This document shows, in pieces, positions 17,691 through 25,931 of a stretch of 64,000 nt of DNA. A model generated the notes under the pieces. The model did no database searches and had not been told where the DNA came from. It saw only the letters and a program-made list of their open reading frames with translations. Position 1 is the first letter of the stretch. Each line of letters opens with the position of its first letter. The stretch is from contig NZ_CP029397.2 in NCBI RefSeq assembly GCF_001704615.3, positions 1,488,001 to 1,552,000 on the forward strand, read 5' to 3'. The position numbers were made by a program, and so were the translations under genes. The DNA comes from Acinetobacter defluvii. GTDB taxonomy: Bacteria > Pseudomonadota > Gammaproteobacteria > Pseudomonadales > Moraxellaceae.

Positions 17691-17996
17691 ATGGCACGTA
17701 GACCAAGAAGAAATCATTCAAATGATTTTAAAGCTAAGGTAGCACTTGCTGCGATTAAAGCAGAAAAAACACTTGCTGAATTGAGTGCTGAGTTTGATGT
17801 TCATCAAAACCAAATTATTGACTGGAAAAATCAATTGATCTCAGCTTCCTCGCAAGCTTTCGATCAATCAAAAGCTCCAACAGAACCACCCATCGATCTA
17901 AAAAAACTACATGCAAAAATCGGTGAGCAGGCATTAGAAATTGATTTTTTAGAAGGTGTGTTGAAGAAACTGGGCCGCTTCAACCACAAAAGTTAA
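17691..17996 (+). CDS. IS3-family transposase OrfA
   Basis: A 101-residue DNA-binding subunit: MARRPRRNHSNDFKAKVALAA, a helix-turn-helix (TLAELSAEFDVHQNQIIDWKNQLI), and a leucine-rich coiled coil ending in EIDFLEGVLKKL. I chose ATG 17691 because a GGAG ribosome-binding site lies just before it; an in-frame ATG at 17679 overlaps that site. In IS3 elements a -1 frameshift near the end of orfA makes the OrfAB transposase; the A-rich AAGAAAC near 17964-17970 is a candidate slip site. Confidence 0.88.
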   Translation: MARRPRRNHSNDFKAKVALAAIKAEKTLAELSAEFDVHQNQIIDWKNQLISASSQAFDQSKAPTEPPIDLKKLHAKIGEQALEIDFLEGVLKKLGRFNHKS

Positions 17997-18082
17997 TCGA
18001 CGACTCACTTCAGATTTCAGTATCTAAGCAAGCTAAGCTGCTGAAAGTCTCCCGTGGTTGTTATTACTATCGCCCAAAACCT

Positions 18083-18823
18083 GTGAGTGCATCAGATCTG
18101 AAGCTGATGCGATGTATTGATGAATTACATATGCAATATCCTTTTGCAGGCAGTCGTATGATGCGTGATTTGTTGAATCGTCAAGGACATCATATAGGAC
18201 GACGTCATACACGTACTTTAATGAAGAAAATGGGTATTCAGGCGTTATATTGCAAACCAAATTTAAGCCAGGCTAATCAAGCTCACCGTAAATATCCATA
18301 TCTGCTCAAAGGGTTGGCTATTCAGCGCAGTAATCAAGTGTGGTCTACGGATATAACGTATATCCCTATGGCAAAAGGCTTTGTTTATTTATGTGCTGTG
18401 ATTGATTGGCATAGCCGCAAGGTACTTGCGCATAGGGTATCGATTAGTATGGAGGTGGATTTTTGTATTTCGGCTTTAAATGAAGCAATTGAAAAATATG
18501 GTCGACCTGAAATATTTAATACAGACCAAGGCAGCCAGTTTACCAGTGATGCATTTATTGATGTATTGAAATCAAATGGCATTCAAATCAGTATGGATGG
18601 TAAAGGTCGATGGGTAGATAATGTGATGGTTGAACGATTATGGCGGAGCGTTAAATATGAAGAGGTGTATCTCAAAGCTTATAGCAGTGTCACAGATGCG
18701 AAAAAGCAATTAAGTGCATATTTTGAGTTTTATAATTTGAAACGACCTCATTCGAGTCTAGACAAAATGACACCAAATGAGTTTTACTATGATCAGCTAC
18801 CCCAACAAAACAAGGTGGCTTAA
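18083..18823 (+). CDS. IS3-family transposase OrfB (DDE integrase)
   Basis: The catalytic half of the transposase, in the -1 frame relative to orfA. The frame is open further upstream, through KQAKLLKVSRGCYYYRP (about 18026-18079), so the functional protein is the frameshifted OrfAB fusion, and the GTG at 18083 is only the first listed start. The DDE triad is intact: WSTDITYIP, FNTDQGSQFTS, and the glutamate in VMVERLWRSVKYEE. The C-terminal YNLKRPHSSLDKMTPNEFY is typical of the family. Probably functional. Confidence 0.9.
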   Translation: MSASDLKLMRCIDELHMQYPFAGSRMMRDLLNRQGHHIGRRHTRTLMKKMGIQALYCKPNLSQANQAHRKYPYLLKGLAIQRSNQVWSTDITYIPMAKGFVYLCAVIDWHSRKVLAHRVSISMEVDFCISALNEAIEKYGRPEIFNTDQGSQFTSDAFIDVLKSNGIQISMDGKGRWVDNVMVERLWRSVKYEEVYLKAYSSVTDAKKQLSAYFEFYNLKRPHSSLDKMTPNEFYYDQLPQQNKVA

Positions 18824-19106
18824 CTAGAGCGGAATATCACTTATAAATACGCTTTTAGTTGTTCAAACAAGTGGGACCACCTCTTTTATTAAATTATATA
18901 CTTTATATGCTAATTTTAATATTTACATGTAATTATCCTATTTATCGTTAACATGATATACATAAGAATACAAAAAATGTTTTAATTTATAATATTAATA
19001 AATTTTTTCTTAACTAATAATGATGATTAGCTTAGTAATTGTTTGAAACTAGCGCTTGTTAAAAATTTTAAAACTTACATTTTAAATAACAGAGGGAATT
19101 TATATT

Positions 19107-19637
19107 ATGACTAACCCAAACATTGATCGTGACGTAGTAAAAGAATTATCAAAAGAGCAAAGAGATGAATTAAATGCAGACCCAATTACGGGTGAACCAG
19201 GTGCTCATCCGGTCGGAACGGGTGTCGGTGCAGCAGGTGGTGCAGCTACAGGCGCTGCCATTGGTGCAGTAGGTGGACCAGTGGGTGCTATCGTTGGTGG
19301 TGTAGTCGGCGCTGTAGTTGGTGGCTTAGCTGGTAAAGGGGTTGCTGAAAAAGTAAATCCTACCGAAGAGGATGCCTATTGGCGTGCAGAGCATCTGAAT
19401 ACCCCATATTATAGTGAAACCTTAACCACTTATAGTGATCTAGATTATGATCGAGATTATCAGGATGCCTATCGTTTAGGTTATTCTACACGTCATGATT
19501 ATCCACATGAAACTCGCTTTGAAGACGTGGAAAATGATTTACGTTTAAAATGGGAGCAAACCAAACGTGAGTCACGACTGACTTGGGAAGAAGCAAAACT
19601 GGCTGTTAAAGATGCTTGGAATCGTGTAACGCATTAA
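19107..19637 (+). CDS. Glycine-zipper protein
   Basis: A 176-residue protein with no signal peptide. Residues 36-78 form a long glycine-zipper segment (repeated GxxxG, alanine- and valine-rich, such as GAAIGAVGGPVGAIVGG), able to pack in or against a membrane. The C-terminal half is acidic and tyrosine-rich (DLDYDRDYQDAYRLGYSTRHDYP), followed by a tryptophan- and lysine-containing helix. AGAGGG precedes the ATG. Proteins of this shape are often stress-related; the function here is unknown. A strong terminator follows. Confidence 0.7.
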   Translation: MTNPNIDRDVVKELSKEQRDELNADPITGEPGAHPVGTGVGAAGGAATGAAIGAVGGPVGAIVGGVVGAVVGGLAGKGVAEKVNPTEEDAYWRAEHLNTPYYSETLTTYSDLDYDRDYQDAYRLGYSTRHDYPHETRFEDVENDLRLKWEQTKRESRLTWEEAKLAVKDAWNRVTH

Positions 19638-19703
19638 TCTATGTTATCTGAAATTAGAAATTAAACTTTATTTGATTTTTAATATTCAGTCTTTACTTTA
19701 TTC

Positions 19704-19734
19704 AACACGCTACTTTATATTAAAGTGGCGTGTT
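19704..19734 (+). terminator. Terminator after the glycine-zipper gene
   Basis: A 14-bp stem (19704-19717 with 19721-19734) with one G-U pair and a 3-nt loop, 67 bp past the stop. Confidence 0.7.
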
Positions 19735-19887
19735 ATATTTTAAAGTGATAATGAAATATTCTAAAAAAAATCTAGTAGATTTTAACAGTAATAGTATAAA
19801 TTGAATGAAAATAGGGTCGTGCTATAGATTTTAAATGAATCATACTGTTATAAGCAAAATAATGTTATATGATCGCTTGAGCGTTTT

Positions 19888-20466
19888 ATGACCTCGTCTA
19901 TACTCATTCAACAGCTAAAAAAATGGTTGCTTCAATCTGAACAGGCAACGACACAGAGTAATGCAGATATTGCGATTGCTGTAGATGGAGAAAGTCAAAT
20001 CGCAGTCGTAATTGATACACTTCAGGTCAGTCCTCAAGGGCGAGAACTCATTTGTAGTTTTGAAGGTTTAGCATTGACAGCTTATGATGATGGTACAGGC
20101 TGCTGGACGATCGGTTATGGAACTACACGCTATCCAGATCAAACACCTGTAAAAGCTTTTGATACCTGTAGTTTGCAACAGGCAAACTCTTATATGCAGC
20201 ATGATTTACAAAAATTTGAAAATGCAGTCACTCAATCGGTTAAAGTCCTGTTAAATCAAAATCAATTTGATGCTTTAGTGTCTTTAAGCTATAACATTGG
20301 CATTAATGCGTTTAAAAACTCTACATTGTTACGTTATTTAAATGTGGCAGATTATCAAAAAGCAGCCCAACAATTTGATGTTTGGGTTTACGCCAATGGT
20401 AAACGCATGCAAGGACTGATCAATCGTAGAGCAGTAGAGAGAGCATTATTTGAAAAAAGAATCTAA
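19888..20466 (+). CDS. GH24 phage-type lysozyme (endolysin)
   Basis: A 192-residue muramidase of the T4-lysozyme class. The catalytic triad fits the E-x8-D-x5-T spacing: E59, D68 and T74 in FEGLALTAYDDGTGCWTIGYGTT (key residues only). LVSLSYNIGINAF and GLINRRAVERALFE are the conserved C-terminal lobe. Residues 1-50 are an extra, charged N-terminal part with no signal peptide or membrane anchor. No holin or other phage gene is nearby, so it is an isolated chromosomal copy or a phage remnant. Confidence 0.88.
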   Translation: MTSSILIQQLKKWLLQSEQATTQSNADIAIAVDGESQIAVVIDTLQVSPQGRELICSFEGLALTAYDDGTGCWTIGYGTTRYPDQTPVKAFDTCSLQQANSYMQHDLQKFENAVTQSVKVLLNQNQFDALVSLSYNIGINAFKNSTLLRYLNVADYQKAAQQFDVWVYANGKRMQGLINRRAVERALFEKRI

Positions 20467-20601
20467 TCTGTGCAGGACAATAAGATAAAAATTTGTTTCA
20501 ATACCGTCATGACTTTTATTTTAAAATATTTATGTCATTTTAAAAGGCTAAAATGATGCGTTTAAGAATGCTGATTTAAAAAAGAAGATAGGTTGCACTC
20601 A

Positions 20602-21453
20602 ATGTTTATTACCACCCAAGCACCACAAGATCAACAAATGCTGAATTTAGTTCCCATTTTGGCGTATGCAAGCCAAATTTTATTGGATGAATATGAAGCA
20701 TACTGTGCTGGGCGTGAGTTTAGTATCGATGAAAAACCTGATCAGTCACCAGTCACTCAAGCAGATTTAAAAGTAAATGCCTATTTACTTGAACAATTGG
20801 CAATTCTAACACCTGATATTCCAGTGTTGTCTGAAGAAAGTGATTATTCTGAGCGGCATGCGTGGAGCATTTGCTGGATGCTTGATCCTTTGGATGGGAC
20901 AAAAGAATTTATTCATGAACGAGATGAATTTACGATTAATTTAAGCCTTATTCAAAATCATCAAACTATATTTTCTCTGATTGCTGTGCCTACCGAACAA
21001 GTGATGTATTTGGGGTATCTAACTGAATTACCTTATAAATACTCATTTAGTCAAAATACTTGGGAACGTTATAGCAAGTTTAAAGATGTAGAAACCGATG
21101 CGATTCAGGTAGGTTTAAGTCATAGTAGTAAAAACCCGAAATATCAGCAATATATTGATTATATTGAACAAGAAAATCCTGTTATTCGACGAGAAGCAGG
21201 CAGTGCTTATAAATTTTGTATGATGCTTGAAGGTGAAATTGATATTTATCCACGTTTTCATCCAACTTCGGAATGGGATACTAGTGCTGGGCAGGGTTTG
21301 CTTGAAAGCATTGGTGGTGGATTGGTAAGTTTAAAAGCACAAGCTTTTACTTATAATCAGCGTGAAACGGTATTAAATGAAGGTTTTATTGCTTTTAGAG
21401 ATAAAGAAAATCAAAAAATAGCATTAGATGCGCTCAGTAACGTGAGCTTATAA
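20602..21453 (+). CDS. cysQ: 3'(2'),5'-bisphosphate nucleotidase
   Basis: A 283-residue member of the inositol-monophosphatase superfamily that hydrolyses 3'-phosphoadenosine 5'-phosphate from sulfate assimilation. Metal-site motifs are present: SEES near residue 80, the hallmark DPLDGTKEF near 97 and EWDTSAGQGLLES near 228. Length and order match CysQ. I chose ATG 20602 rather than the TTG nine bases upstream. It is 63 bp before a histidine phosphatase gene in the same direction, possibly one transcript. Confidence 0.9.
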   Translation: MFITTQAPQDQQMLNLVPILAYASQILLDEYEAYCAGREFSIDEKPDQSPVTQADLKVNAYLLEQLAILTPDIPVLSEESDYSERHAWSICWMLDPLDGTKEFIHERDEFTINLSLIQNHQTIFSLIAVPTEQVMYLGYLTELPYKYSFSQNTWERYSKFKDVETDAIQVGLSHSSKNPKYQQYIDYIEQENPVIRREAGSAYKFCMMLEGEIDIYPRFHPTSEWDTSAGQGLLESIGGGLVSLKAQAFTYNQRETVLNEGFIAFRDKENQKIALDALSNVSL

Positions 21454-21516
21454 GATTGAGAGTTTTTATGGTCATGGTATAGTGACACATGACGAAAACA
21501 TACATATTGAGTCCTT

Positions 21517-22254
21517 ATGGCGCTTGAGTTACTGCCAAAAAGCATGTTGAAAGCAATAGATTTATTGCCAGACCCTAAAACACCTGTAACTTTGTTTACA
21601 CGCCATTCGATACGTGAAATGGTCAGTGGGCAAGGCTTAGCGGGTTATGATTTGCAACTAACATCACAAGGGCGTGATTTGGCTCAGGCTTGGGGTTTAT
21701 ATCTCACGGATAATACGGATCGTGTTATTCAGCATTGTATTTCTAGTCCAATTCAACGTTGTGTGGATACCGCAGCTTTAATGATTGAAGGTGCAGATTT
21801 ATCCAACCCAGATAATAATACCCATCGGATTGAAATCATTGAACAAGGTTTGTTGGTTGAACCTGGTAGTTTTGTTTTAGATATTCAGCAAGCTGCCCCT
21901 TATTTTCAAAAACAAGGCGCTCTAGGTTTTATTAATAGTTTTGTCAATAATGCTTTGCCGGGTATGAAACATCCTATTTCTGGTGTGGTGGATGTTCTGG
22001 AGTTGATTTATAACACCCATCCGCAAAATGCGCAGGGGCTTAGTCTGGCAGTGAGTCATGACACGATCTTAGCAGCCATTATCGCTGTAATTTCTGGACG
22101 TCATCACATAGATAAAGCTGACTGGCCTCAAATGATGGAAGGCCTTTTTGTATGGTTTGAAGGCGACCATTTTGAAGAAAGTAATTTAAAATGGATTTGG
22201 CGTGGTGAGGTCAATCAATTGTCCATTCAGGATTTTCAAAAAATGGGAAATTAG
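21517..22254 (+). CDS. Histidine phosphatase superfamily protein
   Basis: A 245-residue protein with the histidine phosphatase fold. The RHG motif is present as TRHSIR near residue 28, where the usual glycine is serine. ISSPIQRCVDTAALM gives the second arginine, and AVSHDTILAAI carries the second catalytic histidine. This arrangement suits acid-phosphatase-like members. No signal peptide, so cytoplasmic. It follows cysQ closely. Substrate unknown. Confidence 0.75.
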   Translation: MALELLPKSMLKAIDLLPDPKTPVTLFTRHSIREMVSGQGLAGYDLQLTSQGRDLAQAWGLYLTDNTDRVIQHCISSPIQRCVDTAALMIEGADLSNPDNNTHRIEIIEQGLLVEPGSFVLDIQQAAPYFQKQGALGFINSFVNNALPGMKHPISGVVDVLELIYNTHPQNAQGLSLAVSHDTILAAIIAVISGRHHIDKADWPQMMEGLFVWFEGDHFEESNLKWIWRGEVNQLSIQDFQKMGN

Positions 22255-22576
22255 GAGATGATGGCTTTATTGCATATAGCCTTTAAAAGATGAATTATCC
22301 TAAGTGATTAAAATTTAAATAAAATTTTAATCAGAGGGTTTACCTAATTCTGTAAACTCATTTAACACAGCTATACATCTAGAAATTTCAATGAGCTGAC
22401 TTTAATCCCCCTCTAACTAATTTGGTCATCTCACTGTTTGGGGGCAATTGTATACTAGTTAAGTCTGTCCATAGAAAAGTGAAAATATATAAAATAAATT
22501 CACTTTATTTTCAAAGTATTAAAATATTTCAATGGCAGTGAAATATAGCCAACATACTTTTTTAAAATACCTAAAT
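22255..22576. other. Intergenic region between convergent genes
   Basis: About 320 AT-rich bases between the ends of the histidine phosphatase and desaturase genes. I see no gene and no strong terminator. Confidence 0.4.
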
Positions 22577-23587
22577 TTAAAAACTATGATTTTTACTTCT
22601 CTGTGAGTTAGGTTTATTTGACAACGATGTAATCACTTCAAAATAACTCGGTGGTTGTTTTACAAAACCACGTTTACGTAGCAACTTATGCATACGAGGA
22701 AGTTTAAAATAGGGAACTGCAGCCATCAAATGATGTTCTTGATGATAATTAACATGAATTGGGGCGACCAAAGCGCGTGCGATAAAATTGGCATGTGTAG
22801 TACGGGTGTTGGTTAAAGCATTATGGCTAGTTTGCATACCTGCATGTTCAGCCATAGAACGAATACGAATAAATAAAGGAAATGGAGTAATATAGGCAAG
22901 TGGCCAGAGCCAGTAGAGTTTGGCATGCCCAGCTTTTTTCAGCGCATAGTAAAGGGCTGCATTGGTGATGATCATACCTGAACTATTTTTTAATAATATT
23001 TGAGCAAAATCAAAAGCTGTACGTCCATTTACTGGGATTTTACGTTGATCATTGGCAACCGTCCATTCTAATAGTTCTAAGTCCATCATCAGACGACCTG
23101 CTAAAAATTTAATGCCTGTTAAACCAGTTAGGTCACGACGAAATTTACGCCAAAGTGATTTTTTGTTAATAGGAAAACCCTCGACAAGACTTAAATCAGG
23201 GTCTTCGGGAAGCGAGGTTTTGGCATGATGCCGTGTGTGATGTGCACGATATTTTTGTAAATCATTCCAAATAGGTTTGGCACATAACCAATCGGTCAAG
23301 GTATTGTTTAACCATTTCTTTTTAAACAAACTATTGTGTGAAGCATCATGCATTAAAATTGCTAAACAAAGTTGTCGTCCAGCGATGATTGCCAAAGCTG
23401 CTGCAATCATGATGACTTTAGCCCCAGTGGGTAAATATTCCCAAGAGAGGGCAACGCCTGCAAAAGTTCCTGCGATTACTGCCCAAGTTGAACCCACTGC
23501 CCATAAACCAGCGAAGTCAGATGGTGTCGTAAGGTCATCAATTTCGTCACGAGAAAAAAGTTCAGTGATACTGATTCGCGCATTCAT
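22577..23587 (-). CDS. Membrane fatty acid desaturase
   Basis: A 336-residue integral-membrane di-iron desaturase. The three histidine boxes are visible: HDASH near residue 84, HHTRHH near 120 and HQEHH near 282. Hydrophobic segments lie near residues 25-75 and 200-220. It would insert double bonds into membrane-lipid acyl chains. I chose the ATG at 23587 (MNARISITE), which follows AAAGGAATAAGT; an upstream ATG adds five residues. The PaaX-like regulator gene lies upstream on the same strand, so it may control this gene, but that is only suggested by position. Confidence 0.88.
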   Translation of the reverse strand: MNARISITELFSRDEIDDLTTPSDFAGLWAVGSTWAVIAGTFAGVALSWEYLPTGAKVIMIAAALAIIAGRQLCLAILMHDASHNSLFKKKWLNNTLTDWLCAKPIWNDLQKYRAHHTRHHAKTSLPEDPDLSLVEGFPINKKSLWRKFRRDLTGLTGIKFLAGRLMMDLELLEWTVANDQRKIPVNGRTAFDFAQILLKNSSGMIITNAALYYALKKAGHAKLYWLWPLAYITPFPLFIRIRSMAEHAGMQTSHNALTNTRTTHANFIARALVAPIHVNYHQEHHLMAAVPYFKLPRMHKLLRKRGFVKQPPSYFEVITSLSNKPNSQRSKNHSF

Positions 23588-23691
23588 ACTTATTCCTTTC
23601 ATTTTTTTATTGGATTTTATGATTGTAGATAAAATAATATTACAGTCAATTAATTTTTATAAAAACTATGTAATATTTGAGAGTGAAAAAT

Positions 23692-23721
23692 AAATATAAG
23701 TAAATACAATTGCTTATATTT
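23692..23721 (-). terminator. Hairpin between the PaaX-like and desaturase genes
   Basis: A perfect 9-bp inverted repeat (AAATATAAG with CTTATATTT) with a 12-nt loop, just past the regulator's stop on the minus strand. Confidence 0.5.
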
Positions 23722-23739
23722 TTATAAGAATTTGTTGAA

Positions 23740-24528
23740 TTAGTTGAGATGATCTTGATTTAATTTTCGCCATGTTTCCTGTCCGATATGATCGAGTTGT
23801 AAAACAGCCTGAAAAAAATCCTCTCTAGATGCTGTATCGACCAAAGGCGAGGGCAATAGTGGATCGGTTAACATGAGTGCAATTGTTTCTCGTCCTAATA
23901 GAAAAGATTCACGAGCAAGATTGAGAGGGTGCATATCTTGAGCATGTGTGAGCCATTGTTTAAGTTGAACGCTGTATTTTTCATAGCGTTGGTTAAGCTT
24001 TTGAGTGTCCCATAAAGTAGAAATTTGTGTTTGTGTTGCAGGATCAAATGCGGCAACTTGCATCAGGGTTGCTGCATTTTCTAAGCCTTGTTGAGTGAGT
24101 TCTGTTTTTAATTCATCTAAGGTTAGATTTAAATTATCAGGGCGTACAAAAAAGCCAGTTTCTAACTCTCTAAAACCTGTATGCTTTAAAATTTTTTCAC
24201 GGCGGTTTAGTGCGGTGCGATCAGTTCGTCCTAAGCTTGTGGTAAGTACCGCCAGATAATGTTGATTCCATGCTTTGGTACGGCGGAGTCTATGATTGCG
24301 ATGGATAACAATTGAACCCCAACGTTCGGCATTGGCTGTTAATTTATATTGTCCACGTGCAACGGATTCGATCATTTCTTCCTGACATAAACGTGTGACC
24401 GCAACACGCGTATTATTTTCACTGATATTTAAAATATGTGCTGCACTGACCAATTGTTTGATCGATAAAGTTTGCCCACCAGATGCAAGTAATAAATCAA
24501 TAATAAAAGATTTTGCGTTTAAACTCAT
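23740..24528 (-). CDS. PaaX-family transcriptional regulator
   Basis: A 262-residue protein with the PaaX layout: an N-terminal winged helix (KSFIIDLLLASGGQTLSIKQ, then NNTRVAVTRLCQEEMIESVARGQYKLT in shortened form), a middle domain (RRTKAWNQHYLAVLTTSL) and an effector-binding C-terminal helical part. Known PaaX proteins repress phenylacetate genes and sense phenylacetyl-CoA; no paa genes are in this window, so the ligand and targets here are unknown. Confidence 0.8.
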   Translation of the reverse strand: MSLNAKSFIIDLLLASGGQTLSIKQLVSAAHILNISENNTRVAVTRLCQEEMIESVARGQYKLTANAERWGSIVIHRNHRLRRTKAWNQHYLAVLTTSLGRTDRTALNRREKILKHTGFRELETGFFVRPDNLNLTLDELKTELTQQGLENAATLMQVAAFDPATQTQISTLWDTQKLNQRYEKYSVQLKQWLTHAQDMHPLNLARESFLLGRETIALMLTDPLLPSPLVDTASREDFFQAVLQLDHIGQETWRKLNQDHLN

Positions 24529-24850
24529 GCTGTTAGAGCCATATTTGGTTGTTTGTATTGTAATACGTCATGCCATGTATATCACATATGCAATTGCGTC
24601 ATTGAAAAGTGTGTTTTGTCATTCAAGCAAGAAAAGAAAATTTTTCTCATCATGATTCTATAGAGAAAATTGTTTACTTAGCAATATCAAATGCTGTGAG
24701 AGAGTTGATGATATCAATTTTGTGTAGATGTTATTCATGGTTTTAGGAAGGATTTTCTATAGGAATCAATTCCATGATTGATGAAAGGATTATTCATAAA
24801 AACCGAACTTACACAAAATAATTTATAAGTTCACATATGTTTATGTAATT
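24529..24850. other. Intergenic region with no clear gene
   Basis: About 320 bases upstream of the PaaX-like gene, merging into the relic sequence at 24851. Possibly more decayed sequence, but no alignment to the downstream gene is evident here. Confidence 0.4.
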
Positions 24851-25075
24851 CAATACAATGCGTGATTCAAATAGGTGTCATTGTAGTGACACGCTAGCAA
24901 GTTTTACTTGAATGGCAACGAGCTAGATGATGGGCGAAAGGTGATTCTTATAATGCAGTGATATATATAGATATTGTTCGTCAGGATTCAGGTGCTTGAC
25001 GCTATGAGCGCTGACGATGTTTACATAACTGCATTAATGGCACAAAGAATCAAAACAGCACATCATTCCAGTAAA
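24851..25075 (+). pseudogene. Relic of the 3' end of an isochorismatase-like gene
   Basis: This stretch aligns with the tail of the gene at 25169-25855, 772 bp downstream. A core of 26 bases (24897-24922) is identical to 25669-25694, flanked by diverged but recognisable sequence: matches to the MIQAGVIPVTWQQVLLEWQR region before it, and to the DAVMDIVREHSGAYG region and the final TPHEVL region after it. Insertions and stop codons break every frame. It is a decayed partial duplicate, not a gene. Confidence 0.8.
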
Positions 25076-25168
25076 ATTAAGATGCAGCGTTCTAAAAATA
25101 GTGCTGTTTTTAGTATTAAATAAAATTAATCTTTTTATATCAACTCATCACCATGTCGAGCATTTCAC

Positions 25169-25855
25169 ATGAATAAATCAATTTTATAACAACTTACACC
25201 AGATAACTGTCAGATTATTTTTATTGACCAACAACCACAAATGGCATTTGGCGTACAGTCCATAGACCGTCAAACTTTAAAGAATAATGTTGTAGGTTTA
25301 GCAAAAGCTGCGAAAGTTTTTAATATTCCAAGCACGATTACTACCGTAGAAACAGAAAGTTTTTCTGGTCACACCTTCCCAGAGTTATTAGATGTATTTC
25401 CAAATACACCACTATTGGAACGGACTTCAATGAACTCTTGGGATGATCAAAAAGTACGTGATGCGCTTGCAAAAAATAAGCGTAGAAAGATTGTTGTGTC
25501 TGGACTTTGGACAGAAGTATGTAACTTAACTTTTGCTTTGAGTGCTTTACATGATACTGATTATGAAATTTATATGGTTGCGGATGCTTCTGGAGGCACT
25601 AGTAAAGAAGCGCATGATTATGCAATGCAACGCATGATTCAAGCAGGTGTGATTCCTGTGACATGGCAGCAAGTTTTACTTGAATGGCAACGAGATTGGG
25701 CAAAACGTGATACTTACGATGCAGTGATGGATATCGTTCGTGAACATTCGGGGGCTTATGGTATGGGGGTTGACTATGCTTACACGATGGTACATAAAGC
25801 ACCAGAAAGAACAAAAACACCACATGAAGTGCTAGCACCAATTTCAGCAAAATAA
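25169..25855 (+). pseudogene. Isochorismatase-like cysteine hydrolase, broken at the 5' end
   Basis: A YcaC-like isochorismatase-family hydrolase. Conserved parts: FIDQQPQMAFGVQSIDR with the catalytic aspartate, the middle RTSMNSWDD, and VSGLWTEVCNLTFALSAL with the catalytic cysteine. The only upstream in-frame ATG (25169) meets TAA at 25187-25189 after six codons. The next in-frame ATG is 25241, which drops the catalytic aspartate (25226-25228). So either an early nonsense change has killed the gene or an unusual start is used. It lies 76 bp before the broken amidohydrolase; the pair looks like a former operon. Confidence 0.7.
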
Positions 25856-25931
25856 TAGATTTAAGTAAGGCAACAAACATTGCCTTATTTTTTAACTTAA
25901 ATTATCCACGCAATGGAAAATGGAGAAGATC

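Larger units (their letters stand above)
17603..18884 (+). mobile_element. IS3-family insertion sequence, about 1.28 kb
   Basis: Two overlapping transposase frames are flanked by imperfect terminal inverted repeats: 17603-17630 against the complement of 18857-18884, about 20 of 28 positions identical, with TTTGAACAACT shared exactly. A possible 3-bp TTT target duplication lies at 17600-17602 and 18885-18887, but the site is T-rich, so the boundary is approximate. Both frames look intact, so the element may be active. It lies 0.95 kb past cas6f. Confidence 0.8.

Noticed and set aside
22390..22446. CCCCCT...GGGGG pair as a terminator
   Set aside because: The arms pair for only about five bases across a long loop.
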